Source of the DNA: JBDSGC01 sp046594105
GTDB lineage: Bacteria > Acidobacteriota > Thermoanaerobaculia > Gp7-AA8
NCBI GenBank assembly: GCA_046594105.1
Contig: JBKJQB010000151.1
Location: forward strand, 1-7,802
Direction: 5' to 3'
Length of the DNA stretch: 7,802 bases
Shown: piece by piece, positions 1 to 6,561 of the stretch
How positions within the stretch are numbered: the first letter of the stretch is position 1
Layout: every line of letters begins with the position of its first letter
The notes under the pieces: model-generated
What the model saw: only the letters and a program-made list of their open reading frames with translations
Databases searched by the model: none
Told to the model about the DNA's origin: nothing
Position numbers and translations under genes: made by a program

Positions 1-13
1 CAAGGGAGATTGA

Positions 14-2944
14 ATGGCGGCAGCAAAATTTCGAGTCAGCGACGTCGCGAAGAAGATGAACCTGTCGGACAAGGACCTCATCTTCCGGCTGCAGTCGCTC
101 GGCGCGGAGATCAGCGATCCGGATCAGATCCTCGAGCCCGAGGTCATCCAGGCGCTCATCACCGGCAAGAAACTGAACACGCGCTCGCGCAGCGTCATCA
201 TGCGCGAGGACAAGCCCACCGTGGCTGCGAAAAAGGAAGCGGTTCGTCCTCCCCGCCCGATCGTGAAGCCGACCCCGCGGGTGAAGAAAGAAGTGCCGGT
301 GGAAGATGGGGCGCCAGTCGCTCCCGCTCCGCCCAGCGTCATCATCCCGGAGTTCGTCCAGGCAGCCGAGGACGAGGAGCGCGCTGCGCTCGAAGCCCCG
401 CCCGCACCGGTCGTCAAGCCGCGGCCAGCCGCGGAGACTTCTGTGCCTCCGGTCGACGCGCCTCCCGCTCACGTGCCAGCCGCACCAGTCCACCAGCCGA
501 TGGCCGCGGCACCCGCCGCAACTCATCAGACCGGGCTCAGAAGGCCCACCGGTGCCACCGGGCCTCGCGCTCAGACGCTGCCCTCGGCACGCCCCAACTA
601 CGCAGGGCAGGCTCCGATCAAGCGTCCTGCAAACAACTTCGCCTCTGCCTCCGGCGCTCCGCGTCCAGCAGGTGCAGGGGGAATGCGTCCCGGTGCTCCG
701 TTGTCTGCGCGTCCCGGCGGCCCCGGTGCCCCCGGTGTGCGCCCCAGTGGTCCGATGGGATCGCGACCCTCCAGCGGTCCAGGTATGGGCATGCGCGCAC
801 CAGGTGGTGCAGGCAGTGGCCCCGGCCTTCGTCCCAGCGCTCCCGGACTGGGACGTTCCGCCCCTCCGATGGCGCCGTCGACACTGCCCGGCGGCGGAAC
901 CATCCGTCGCAAGAAACCTGGTGCTGAGGAAGAAAGCGGTCCCAAGAAAAAAGGAACCGGCAAGCGCGGCAAGAGTGAACGGCCGCAGGAAGTCGATAAC
1001 CAGCTCTTCACCAAGGGTCCGTTTTCCGGCACGCAGATCATCAATGACGACCTCGGTCCGGACATCGTTCTGCCCGATCTGGTGGAAGGGGAGGAGCCGG
1101 GCAACCGCGCCCTGCCCTCGGCCCGGCGCGACGCCCGCAAGCAGGCTGCCCCCGTCTCCGCGAAGGTGCTGGAGTTCAAGCGCCCGACAGGAAAGGTCAC
1201 GCTGACCGAAGGCGTGACGGTCAAAGAACTCGCTGACAAGCTCGACATCAAGGCCAATGACCTCATGAAGCACCTTCTGATGAAGAAGGGACTCATGGCG
1301 TCGATCAACCAGCCGCTTGGCGCCGAGCTGGCGATGGAGATCGCCAAAGACCTCGACATCGACGCCAGCGTCGTCTCCTTCGAAGACGCCCGCGAGCTCG
1401 AAGCCTACGAGAAGAACTCTGGCGGTGGAATCACGCCGCGCGGTCCGGTCATCACGGTCATGGGACACGTCGATCACGGCAAGACCTCACTGCTCGACGC
1501 CATCCGGGAGACCAACGTGGCCGGCGGTGAGGCTGGCGGAATCACCCAGCACATCGGTGCGTACCACGTCGAGAAGCGCGGCCGGAAGATCGTCTTCCTG
1601 GACACGCCCGGTCACGAGGCGTTCACCATGATGCGTGCTCGTGGCGCGAAGGTGACGGACATCGTCATCCTGGTCGTCGCAGCCGATGACGGCGTCATGC
1701 CGCAGACACGCGAAGCCATCGACCACGCCCGCGCCGCTAAGGTGCCGATGGTCGTGGCCATCAACAAAGTCGACAAGCCGAATGCCAACGTGGAGCGGGT
1801 TCGTCGCGAGCTCTCCGAAAACGGCGTGCTGGTCGAGCAGTGGGGCGGCGATGTCGTCTCCGTGGAAGTCTCGGCCGTCAAGAAGCAGGGCATCGACGAC
1901 CTGCTCGACATGATCCTGCTCACCGCCGACATCCTCGATCTCAAAGCCACACCGGAGATGCCGTCACGCGGCGTCGTTCTGGAGGCCCGGAAGGAAGTCG
2001 GCCGCGGCATCGTGGCCACTGTCCTCATCCACGACGGCACGCTGAAGATCGGCGATCCGTTCTTCTCCGGCACCACCTATGGCCGCGTCCGGGCCATGAG
2101 CGACGAGCGCGGCGAGCGGGTGAAGGAAGTCGGTCCGGCCACACCGGTCCAGATCACCGGGTTCGAAGACGTTCCCAACGCCGGCGACTCGTTCCAGGGC
2201 GTCGATGACGACACTCAGGCCCGCATGATCGGCCAGATGCGCCAGGAGAAGGCGCGCGAAAGCTCACAGACCAAGGTCGGACGGATGTCGCTCGACCAGC
2301 TCTTCCAGCGCATGAAGGAAGGGACGGCCAAAGAGCTCAACATCATCATGAAAGCTGACGTGCAGGGCTCGGTGGAAGTGCTCAACGAGACGCTGCGCAA
2401 ACTCTCTACCCCCGAGGTCAAAGTCAACATCATCCACTCCTCGGTGGGCGCGATCTCGACCAACGATGTGCTCCTGGCCAGCGCGTCCGACGCCATCGTG
2501 GTGGGCTTCAACGTCCGCCCCGAGCGCAGCGCAGCGGAGCTGGCGGGCAAGGAAGGCGTCGATCTGCGCCTCCACACCATCATCTACAACCTCATCGACG
2601 AGATGAAGGCAGCCATGACCGGGCTCCTCGATCCGAAGTTCCAGGAAGTCTTCCAGGGACGGGCCGAGGTGCGGAACACGTTCAAGGTGCCGAAGGCGGG
2701 AGTCATCGCCGGCTGCATGGTGCTCGACGGCGTGATCCCGCGGACGGCCAGCATCCGGCTGCTCCGCGACAACCGCGTGATCCTGGAAGGAAAGATTGGA
2801 TCGCTGCGTCACTTCAAGAACGATGTTTCCGAAGTTCGTCAGGGTTTCGAATGCGGCATCGGCATCGATCGCTTCCAGGACGTCAAGGTTGGCGACGTCA
2901 TCGAGGCCTTCAAGGTCGAGCAGCTCGTTTCGGTTCTGGCATAG
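14..2944 (+). CDS. infB: Translation initiation factor IF-2
   Basis: GTPase that brings fMet-tRNA to the 30S subunit and promotes 50S joining in the cytoplasm. The 976-residue product is complete. An IF2_N domain covers about residues 4-52. A long Pro/Ala/Gly/Arg-rich linker (about 85-295) ends in a Lys/Arg block (about 297-323), and a second IF2_N domain spans about 394-455. The GTPase domain has every signature: G1 GHVDHGKT 484-491, G2 Thr511 in GGITQH, G3 DTPGH 530-534, G4 NKVD 584-587 and G5 SAVK 620-623. Domain II starts near 645, domain III near 775, and the C-terminal fMet-tRNA-binding part near 870. GGGAG at 4-8, five bases before the ATG, is a good ribosome-binding site. A TGA at 11-13 abuts the ATG and could end an upstream gene (nusA or a ylxR-type gene), but too little is visible to say. 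It is longer than the B. subtilis and E. coli proteins, mainly through the linker. Identification is certain. Confidence 0.99.
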   Translation: MAAAKFRVSDVAKKMNLSDKDLIFRLQSLGAEISDPDQILEPEVIQALITGKKLNTRSRSVIMREDKPTVAAKKEAVRPPRPIVKPTPRVKKEVPVEDGAPVAPAPPSVIIPEFVQAAEDEERAALEAPPAPVVKPRPAAETSVPPVDAPPAHVPAAPVHQPMAAAPAATHQTGLRRPTGATGPRAQTLPSARPNYAGQAPIKRPANNFASASGAPRPAGAGGMRPGAPLSARPGGPGAPGVRPSGPMGSRPSSGPGMGMRAPGGAGSGPGLRPSAPGLGRSAPPMAPSTLPGGGTIRRKKPGAEEESGPKKKGTGKRGKSERPQEVDNQLFTKGPFSGTQIINDDLGPDIVLPDLVEGEEPGNRALPSARRDARKQAAPVSAKVLEFKRPTGKVTLTEGVTVKELADKLDIKANDLMKHLLMKKGLMASINQPLGAELAMEIAKDLDIDASVVSFEDARELEAYEKNSGGGITPRGPVITVMGHVDHGKTSLLDAIRETNVAGGEAGGITQHIGAYHVEKRGRKIVFLDTPGHEAFTMMRARGAKVTDIVILVVAADDGVMPQTREAIDHARAAKVPMVVAINKVDKPNANVERVRRELSENGVLVEQWGGDVVSVEVSAVKKQGIDDLLDMILLTADILDLKATPEMPSRGVVLEARKEVGRGIVATVLIHDGTLKIGDPFFSGTTYGRVRAMSDERGERVKEVGPATPVQITGFEDVPNAGDSFQGVDDDTQARMIGQMRQEKARESSQTKVGRMSLDQLFQRMKEGTAKELNIIMKADVQGSVEVLNETLRKLSTPEVKVNIIHSSVGAISTNDVLLASASDAIVVGFNVRPERSAAELAGKEGVDLRLHTIIYNLIDEMKAAMTGLLDPKFQEVFQGRAEVRNTFKVPKAGVIAGCMVLDGVIPRTASIRLLRDNRVILEGKIGSLRHFKNDVSEVRQGFECGIGIDRFQDVKVGDVIEAFKVEQLVSVLA

Positions 2945-2954
2945 GACGAGGTTT

Positions 2955-2978
2955 GGCGGCCGCGCTCGCGCGGTCGCC
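2955..2978 (+). other. GC-rich hairpin in the infB-DUF503 gap
   Basis: The arms GGCGGCCGCG and CGCGGTCGCC can form a 10-bp stem (one G·U pair) with a CTCG tetraloop, starting 10 bases after the infB stop. No T-run follows, so it is not a standard intrinsic terminator. It could limit 3'-5' RNA decay or attenuate read-through between infB and the next gene. The fold is read from the sequence; the role is a guess. Confidence 0.4.
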
Positions 2979-3003
2979 ATCCTTCCTCGCCGGTGAGTGA
3001 TTC

Positions 3004-3333
3004 ATGATCGTCGCCGTCGCCCTCTGCGAGCTGCACATCCCCTTCGCGCAATCGCTCAAGGACAAGCGCATGGTGGTGAAAAGCCTGCGCGACAAGCTTC
3101 GCCATCGCTTCGAGATCTCCGCCGCCGAGGTGGGACTCAACGACGTGCACCAGCGCGCGCGCCTCGGCCTTTGTTTCGTCTCCCTCGACGACGCCAGCGC
3201 CGATGCCGCACTGGAGCGCATCCTTCATTTCGTGGAGACCAATGGAGAAGGAACGCTGGCAGGCTGGACCGTCGAAAAACTCGATTTCGACGAAACGGCA
3301 AGCCTGGGCATCGCGCATTTTGAAACGGAGTAA
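3004..3333 (+). CDS. ylxP: DUF503 family protein (YlxP-like)
   Basis: A small 109-residue cytoplasmic protein with the DUF503 pattern. The N-terminal beta strand MIVAVALCELHIP leads into SLKDKR (17-22), a basic helix (23-36), and then AEVGLNDVHQRARLGL (41-56). An alternating helix-strand C-terminal half follows. The family has a ferredoxin-like fold of about 90-110 residues and is found between infB and rbfA in many bacteria, including ylxP of B. subtilis. Its biochemical role is not firmly established; the conserved location suggests ribosome or translation work. The start is supported by GGTGAG at 2992-2997, six bases upstream, and by the conserved N-terminus. It lies 59 bases after infB and 27 before rbfA, consistent with one operon. 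No signal peptide or membrane segment is seen. The family call is strong; the symbol is by position and similarity. Confidence 0.9.
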   Translation: MIVAVALCELHIPFAQSLKDKRMVVKSLRDKLRHRFEISAAEVGLNDVHQRARLGLCFVSLDDASADAALERILHFVETNGEGTLAGWTVEKLDFDETASLGIAHFETE

Positions 3334-3360
3334 GATCCGGCCCGCCAGCCGGCCATCATC

Positions 3361-3765
3361 ATGAGAAAAACACGAAGAACGTCACGAGTGGGCGAGTCCG
3401 TTCGCGACGCGCTGGTCGAGGTATTCCGCTTCGACCTCAAGGACATCGATCCCGGCATGGCCTCCATCACCGGCGTGGATGTCAGCCCCGACCTGCATCT
3501 GGCCCAGGTCTACATGAGTGGGTTGGACGAGATGAAGACGCGGAAGATGGTCGACGAGCTGCGCAAGCGGAAGGGTCCCATCCGTTCCGCACTCGGCCGG
3601 CGCATCCGCCTGCGCTACACCCCTGAGCTCGATTTCCGCTTCGATGAGACCACCATGCGCGCCGGCCGGATCGAAGCGATCCTGACCAGCGTGCGCACGT
3701 CCGAGACACGAGAGACTGATGACCACGACGAACGAACTGACGAAACCACAGACGACCAATCCTGA
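3361..3765 (+). CDS. rbfA: 30S ribosome-binding factor RbfA
   Basis: Late-stage 30S assembly factor that binds near helix 1 of 16S rRNA and supports 5'-end maturation and cold adaptation. The 134-residue protein shows the KH-type RbfA core: RVGESVRDALVEVF (9-22), then D30-P31 and the strand ASITGVDVSPDLHLAQVYMS (34-53). A helix with KRKGPIRSALGRRI (69-82) contains the Ala-x-Gly kink typical of the family, and LRYTPELDFRFDET (84-97) completes the core. A charged Asp/Glu/Thr-rich tail (about 113-134) lies outside the conserved core. No clear Shine-Dalgarno sequence precedes the ATG, so it may depend on translation from the DUF503 gene 27 bases upstream. The last 47 bases overlap the start of the DHH gene in another frame, which suggests coupling. 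Identification is strong. Confidence 0.96.
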   Translation: MRKTRRTSRVGESVRDALVEVFRFDLKDIDPGMASITGVDVSPDLHLAQVYMSGLDEMKTRKMVDELRKRKGPIRSALGRRIRLRYTPELDFRFDETTMRAGRIEAILTSVRTSETRETDDHDERTDETTDDQS

Positions 3766-4726
3766 CGCAGCCGCGGCCGCTGTGGCTGACCGCATCCGCA
3801 ACGGCAGCCGCTTCCTGATCACCTCGCATCGCAATCCCGATGGCGACGCGCTCGGCAGCGGACTGGCCCTGCAGCGGCTCATCCGGCAGATGGGGAAAGA
3901 AGCGCACGTGCAGGTGCGCGATGGCTTTGGCAAGGCACTCCACAACATCCCGGGAGCGGACGAAGTCACCATCACCGACAGCCTTCCTGCCGACTATCCC
4001 AGCGGTCTCGATGCGGTCTTCACCATGGAGTGCCCCGAGGTCGAGCGCTGCGGATACCCCATTCTTCCCGGTCCCGTAGTCAACATCGATCACCACCTTG
4101 GCAACACCATGTACGGGGAGATCAACTACCTGGACGTCGACGCGCCGTCGGTGGGGGAGATGGTGCTGCAGATCAATCGGCGCTTTCTGAAGTTGCCACT
4201 GGATCGGGAGACCGCCATCGCCATGTACGTCTCGCTGGCCACGGACACCGGCTTCTTCCGCTATCACAACACGACGCTCCGCACGTTCGAAGCGGCGGAA
4301 GAACTGGTGCGGGCTGGTGTCGTTCCCGGCGACGTGTCGCTGTGGATCAACGAGAGCACGCCGAGGGGAGCCATCAAGCTGCTCGGTCTCTGCCTGACCA
4401 CGCTGGAGATCACGCCGGACGGGAAGGTGGCCACCATCGAGTTGCCGAACCGCTTCTTCACCGAAGCGGGCGCCTCGCCGGAAGACACCGAGGGAATCGT
4501 CAACTACGGACGGATGATCGAGGGCGTGACGGTCTCGGCGCTGTTGAAGGATCTCGACGGCAAATCGACGCGCGTGTCGATGCGCGCCAAGCCTGGAGTG
4601 GACGTGCAGTCGGTCGCTGCGCAGTTCGGCGGCGGCGGGCACAAAGCGGCCAGCGGCTGCACCATGCCCTTTCCGCTGGCGGAAGCGAAAGCGAAGCTGA
4701 TCGGAATCTTGAGCGTTATCGCGTAG
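3719..4726 (+). CDS. nrnA: DHH/DHHA1 phosphoesterase, NrnA-type (oligoribonuclease / pAp phosphatase)
   Basis: Probable Mn-dependent enzyme that degrades short RNA oligomers and dephosphorylates 3'-phosphoadenosine 5'-phosphate. The DHH domain has motif I HRNPDGDALGS (37-47; His37, Asp41, Asp43), motif III NIDHHLGN (122-129) and motif IV with Asp176 in ATDTGFFRYHN. The DHHA1 domain ends in GGGGHKAASG (304-313), the substrate-binding loop. Motif II, usually built around a metal-binding Asp, reads MECPEVER (103-110) with Glu104 at the expected place. The length (335) fits the family at about 310-340. The ATG at 3719 lies inside rbfA; a GTG at 3782, after the rbfA stop, is a weaker alternative without a ribosome-binding site. 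Placement after rbfA and before truB is common for nrnA-type genes. The family is certain; the exact substrate is inferred. Confidence 0.92.
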   Translation: MTTTNELTKPQTTNPDAAAAAVADRIRNGSRFLITSHRNPDGDALGSGLALQRLIRQMGKEAHVQVRDGFGKALHNIPGADEVTITDSLPADYPSGLDAVFTMECPEVERCGYPILPGPVVNIDHHLGNTMYGEINYLDVDAPSVGEMVLQINRRFLKLPLDRETAIAMYVSLATDTGFFRYHNTTLRTFEAAEELVRAGVVPGDVSLWINESTPRGAIKLLGLCLTTLEITPDGKVATIELPNRFFTEAGASPEDTEGIVNYGRMIEGVTVSALLKDLDGKSTRVSMRAKPGVDVQSVAAQFGGGGHKAASGCTMPFPLAEAKAKLIGILSVIA

Positions 4727-4728
4727 CG

Positions 4729-4743
4729 GCCGGCACGGCCGGC
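4729..4743 (+). repeat. Short GCCGGC palindrome pair after nrnA
   Basis: GCCGGC, loop ACG, GCCGGC begins three bases after the nrnA stop and can form a 6-bp stem. Its core resembles the larger hairpins at 4829-4928, but the loop differs from their TCC/GGA loops. It may be a degenerate copy or a chance GC-rich palindrome. No T-run follows. Confidence 0.3.
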
Positions 4744-4818
4744 GGCGTAGGTTCGCAAGCGTCGGCCACGATTTTCGCCTCGGCCCGCGGTCACTCGATC
4801 GCCGTGTTCTGAGCGAAG

Positions 4819-4938
4819 CTTTCGTAACGCCGGCATCCTTGCGGGCCGTGGCGTCGGCTTCCAGCCGGCGCTGCTGGGCGATCTCCCGCGGGCAGGATGC
4901 CCGCGACACGGCCGGCAGGGATGCCGGCGCTACGAAAG
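4819..4938 (+). repeat. Interrupted inverted repeat of four REP-like hairpins
   Basis: The outer arms 4819-4862 and 4895-4938 are inverted copies, matching at 37 of 44 positions by my hand alignment; the outermost 20 bases differ at one. Inside are four short hairpins: 4829-4846 (7-bp stem with one mismatch, loop TCCT), 4852-4870 (8-bp stem with one G·U, loop TCC), 4887-4905 (perfect 8-bp stem CGCGGGCA/TGCCCGCG, loop GGA) and 4911-4928 (perfect 7-bp stem GCCGGCA/TGCCGGC, loop GGGA). The spacers are 5, 16 and 5 bases, and the two 5-base spacers (CGTGG and ACACG) are near complements. The layout recalls bacterial interspersed mosaic elements made of paired REP units. It fills most of the 240-base gap between nrnA and truB. 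No T-run follows, so it is not a standard terminator; mobility by a RAYT-type enzyme is speculation. Confidence 0.75.
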
Positions 4939-4950
4939 CCTCTTTTCGAG

Positions 4951-4956
4951 TATTCT
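4951..4956 (+). promoter_or_regulatory. Candidate -10 element for truB
   Basis: TATTCT lies 10 bases before the truB ATG and fits a sigma-70 -10 box at five of six positions. No recognisable -35 hexamer lies at the usual spacing (around 4927-4934), and no Shine-Dalgarno sequence lies before the ATG. A start about 7-10 bases downstream of the hexamer would put the RNA end at or near the ATG, giving a leaderless or nearly leaderless message. Inferred from sequence alone. Confidence 0.4.
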
Positions 4957-4966
4957 TCGCGACCCG

Positions 4967-5899
4967 ATGCCCACCCCCCCGCAACGCGTGAACGACGGCT
5001 TGGTGCTGGTCGACAAGAACTCCGGTCCGACCAGCCATGATGTCGTCGAGAAGTTCCGGCGCCGTGCGAACTTCAAGAAGGTCGGGCATACCGGAACGCT
5101 CGATCCGCTGGCCACCGGGCTGCTGGTCCTCTGCGTAGGCAAGGCCACTCGACTGCAGGCCTACCTGATGGGAATGGAGAAGACGTACGAGGGAGTCATC
5201 CAGTTCGGCTGGGCCACGGATTCCTACGATGCGGCCGGAACGCCGGTGGGCGAGCGGAACGAGGTGAATGTCGAGCACATCGACTTCAAGCCCCTGCTGG
5301 AGCCTTTCATCGGCGCGCTGCAGCAGATGCCGCCGCAGTTCTCTGCCAAGAAAGTCGGAGGGGTGCGGGCCTACGAGCTGGCGCGAAAAGGGGAGACGGC
5401 TGCGCTCACGCCGAAGAGCGTCACGGTGTACGAGTTCGAAATCGTCGAATTGACTGGCTCCACTGCTCGTTTCCGCGTGCGGTCCTCGGCCGGAACCTAC
5501 GTGCGGTCCCTGGCGCATGACCTGGGGGCGGCAGCGGGCGTTCCGGCGCATCTCAAAGAATTGCGCCGCACGGCCATCGGTCGCTTTGCCATCGCGGACG
5601 CCATTTCGCAGGACCGCATGGAGGTGGCCACCATCGAGGAGCTCCTGGCGCAGCCGCACTTCCAGCCCCTTTCCGAAGTCGACCTGCCGCTGGAGAAACT
5701 GCGGATCGACTGGGCGCAACAGGGCCGCATGATGCAGGGTCAACCGGTGATCCTGACGCCGTCGGTCGCCGTTCGAGCGGGCGACCTGCTGGCCCTGGGG
5801 AACCCGCACGACCAGCTGGTGGCCATCGGCGAGGTCATCAACGTTCTGCGCGAGGGCGGGCCGGTCGAAGTGCGACCGAAGGTTGTGCTGGCAGGCTGA
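4967..5899 (+). CDS. truB: tRNA pseudouridine(55) synthase TruB
   Basis: Converts U55 in the T-loop of tRNAs to pseudouridine in the cytoplasm. The 310-residue protein has the TruB order of motifs. GLVLVDKNSGPTSHDVV (11-27) comes first, followed by GHTGTLDPLATGLL (40-53) with catalytic Asp46. KTYEG (72-76) has the active-site Tyr74, MPPQFSAKKVGGVRAYELAR (121-140) comes next, and RSSAGTYVRSLAHDLG (172-187) closes the catalytic part. A small C-terminal domain (about 245-310), probably PUA-like, ends in VRPKVVLAG. The length matches the usual 300-315 residues. The ATG at 4967 is chosen because conserved sequence begins about ten codons later and TATTCT lies just upstream. No ribosome-binding site is visible. 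The gene is 240 bases from nrnA, separated by the hairpin repeat, so it is probably transcribed at least partly on its own. Identification is certain; the start is fairly sure. Confidence 0.97.
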   Translation: MPTPPQRVNDGLVLVDKNSGPTSHDVVEKFRRRANFKKVGHTGTLDPLATGLLVLCVGKATRLQAYLMGMEKTYEGVIQFGWATDSYDAAGTPVGERNEVNVEHIDFKPLLEPFIGALQQMPPQFSAKKVGGVRAYELARKGETAALTPKSVTVYEFEIVELTGSTARFRVRSSAGTYVRSLAHDLGAAAGVPAHLKELRRTAIGRFAIADAISQDRMEVATIEELLAQPHFQPLSEVDLPLEKLRIDWAQQGRMMQGQPVILTPSVAVRAGDLLALGNPHDQLVAIGEVINVLREGGPVEVRPKVVLAG

Positions 5900-5903
5900 G
5901 GGC

Positions 5904-5923
5904 TTAGCGGACGAAACCGCTGA
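5904..5923 (+). other. Small hairpin after truB
   Basis: TTAGCGG and CCGCTGA can pair as a 7-bp stem with one G·U around the loop ACGAAA, starting four bases after the truB stop and ending 15 before TATAAT. No T-run follows. It may slow read-through or protect the truB message end, or be chance. Confidence 0.25.
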
Positions 5924-5938
5924 ACAAGTCCCAGCCCG

Positions 5939-5944
5939 TATAAT
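5939..5944 (+). promoter_or_regulatory. Consensus -10 box (TATAAT) before the GNAT gene
   Basis: A perfect TATAAT stands out in GC-rich DNA. It lies in the 53-base gap after truB and ends 8 bases before the GTG at 5953. There is no clear -35 hexamer at 17±1 spacing, no extended-10 TGn and no Shine-Dalgarno sequence. Initiation at the normal distance from the hexamer would start the RNA within a few bases of the GTG, so a leaderless message for the three-gene set is likely. This matches the arrangement before truB. The motif is seen; its activity is inferred. Confidence 0.6.
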
Positions 5945-5952
5945 CCGCGCCC

Positions 5953-6561
5953 GTGGGAAACCAGACCGAACGAGACTTCGCGCCCGATGCAGCCAGCGGC
6001 CGCCGGCGTTTCATGCTGGCAGGCGAGCATGTGATCCTTCGCGCATTTGAACGCGAGGACGCCGAGCGTTGCTACCGCTGGATGAACGACCCGAACATCG
6101 TCCGCACGCTCAAGTCACGCTACCCGATGGCCTTGAGCAACGAGATCGAGTGGCTCGATCGAGCGATGCAGCCGGGAGCCAACGAGCGTCACTTCGCGGT
6201 GGAACGGAAAGACGACCGGATCCACATCGGCAATGCCTCCATCCACGACATCGACTGGGTCTCCCGCACCGGCTGGTTCGGTCTGTTCATCGGCGAGCCC
6301 TCGGCGTGGAATCGCGGGTTCGGTAAGGACGCCATCCAGACCCTGGTCCGCTTCGCGTTCGACGAGATGAATCTGGCCAAGCTGCGAATCAACGTATTCG
6401 ACTACAACGAACGGGCCAAGCATGTGCTCGAGTCGCATGGGTTCATCCAGGAGGGGCGGCTGCGGCGGGACTTCTACCGCGACGGCACCTATCACGACCT
6501 GGTGATCCTCTCGGTGTTCCGCGACGGAGCGCCCGATGCGGCGCAGGAGACCAGTCCATGA
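5953..6561 (+). CDS. GNAT family N-acetyltransferase (RimJ/RimL-like)
   Basis: Acetyl-CoA-dependent transferase of the Acetyltransf_3 (RimJ/RimL/SpeG-like) group. The domain runs from GEHVILRAFEREDAERCYRWMNDP (24-47) through a GNAS strand (93-96). The acetyl-CoA pyrophosphate-binding loop is GEPSAWNRGFGKDAI (114-128), matching Q/R-x-x-G-x-G/A. The C-terminal part LAKLRINVFDYNERAKHVLESHGF (141-164) has the usual Asn-x-x-A helix. The acceptor may be a protein N-terminus, an amino acid, an aminoglycoside or a polyamine; nothing here decides. I chose the GTG at 5953 because the TATAAT sits just before it. The ATG at 6013 (Met21) is a good alternative, since the conserved domain begins there and residues 2-20 look non-conserved. 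The stop overlaps the next ATG as ATGA (6558-6561), indicating coupling. The family is strong; the substrate is unknown. Confidence 0.85.
   Translation: MGNQTERDFAPDAASGRRRFMLAGEHVILRAFEREDAERCYRWMNDPNIVRTLKSRYPMALSNEIEWLDRAMQPGANERHFAVERKDDRIHIGNASIHDIDWVSRTGWFGLFIGEPSAWNRGFGKDAIQTLVRFAFDEMNLAKLRINVFDYNERAKHVLESHGFIQEGRLRRDFYRDGTYHDLVILSVFRDGAPDAAQETSP

Noticed and set aside
10..927. A 305-codon + strand frame overlapping the infB 5' part, and another at 306-1205
   Set aside because: Both are out-of-frame readings of the infB linker. The composition is Arg/Ser-rich with no domain, while the infB frame encodes a full IF2.
2264..2980. A 238-codon - strand frame opposite the infB end
   Set aside because: It is antisense to the conserved IF2 C-terminal domains, has no recognisable motif, and no promoter or ribosome-binding site was seen.
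3331..3352. Promoter (TAAGAT at 3331) or hairpin (CCGGC/GCCGG at 3337-3352) before rbfA
   Set aside because: The hexamer overlaps the DUF503 stop codon, is 24 bases from the rbfA start and has no -35. The stem is only 5 bp, so both are plausible by chance.
4819..4938. CRISPR array or intrinsic terminator before truB
   Set aside because: The units are inverted, not direct, repeats, and the spacers are 5-16 bases, far too short for CRISPR. No T-run follows any stem, so a standard terminator is not supported.
4933..4948. CGAAA/TTTCG hairpin between the repeat and truB
   Set aside because: A 5-bp stem with a 6-base loop is too weak to claim as a regulatory structure.
3482..5809. A 775-codon open frame on the - strand running across rbfA, nrnA, the hairpin gap and truB
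   Set aside because: It lies opposite three clear genes, its product is rich in Arg, His, Gly and Asp with no recognisable domain, and long antisense frames are expected in GC-rich DNA. That it stays open through the repeat region adds no support.
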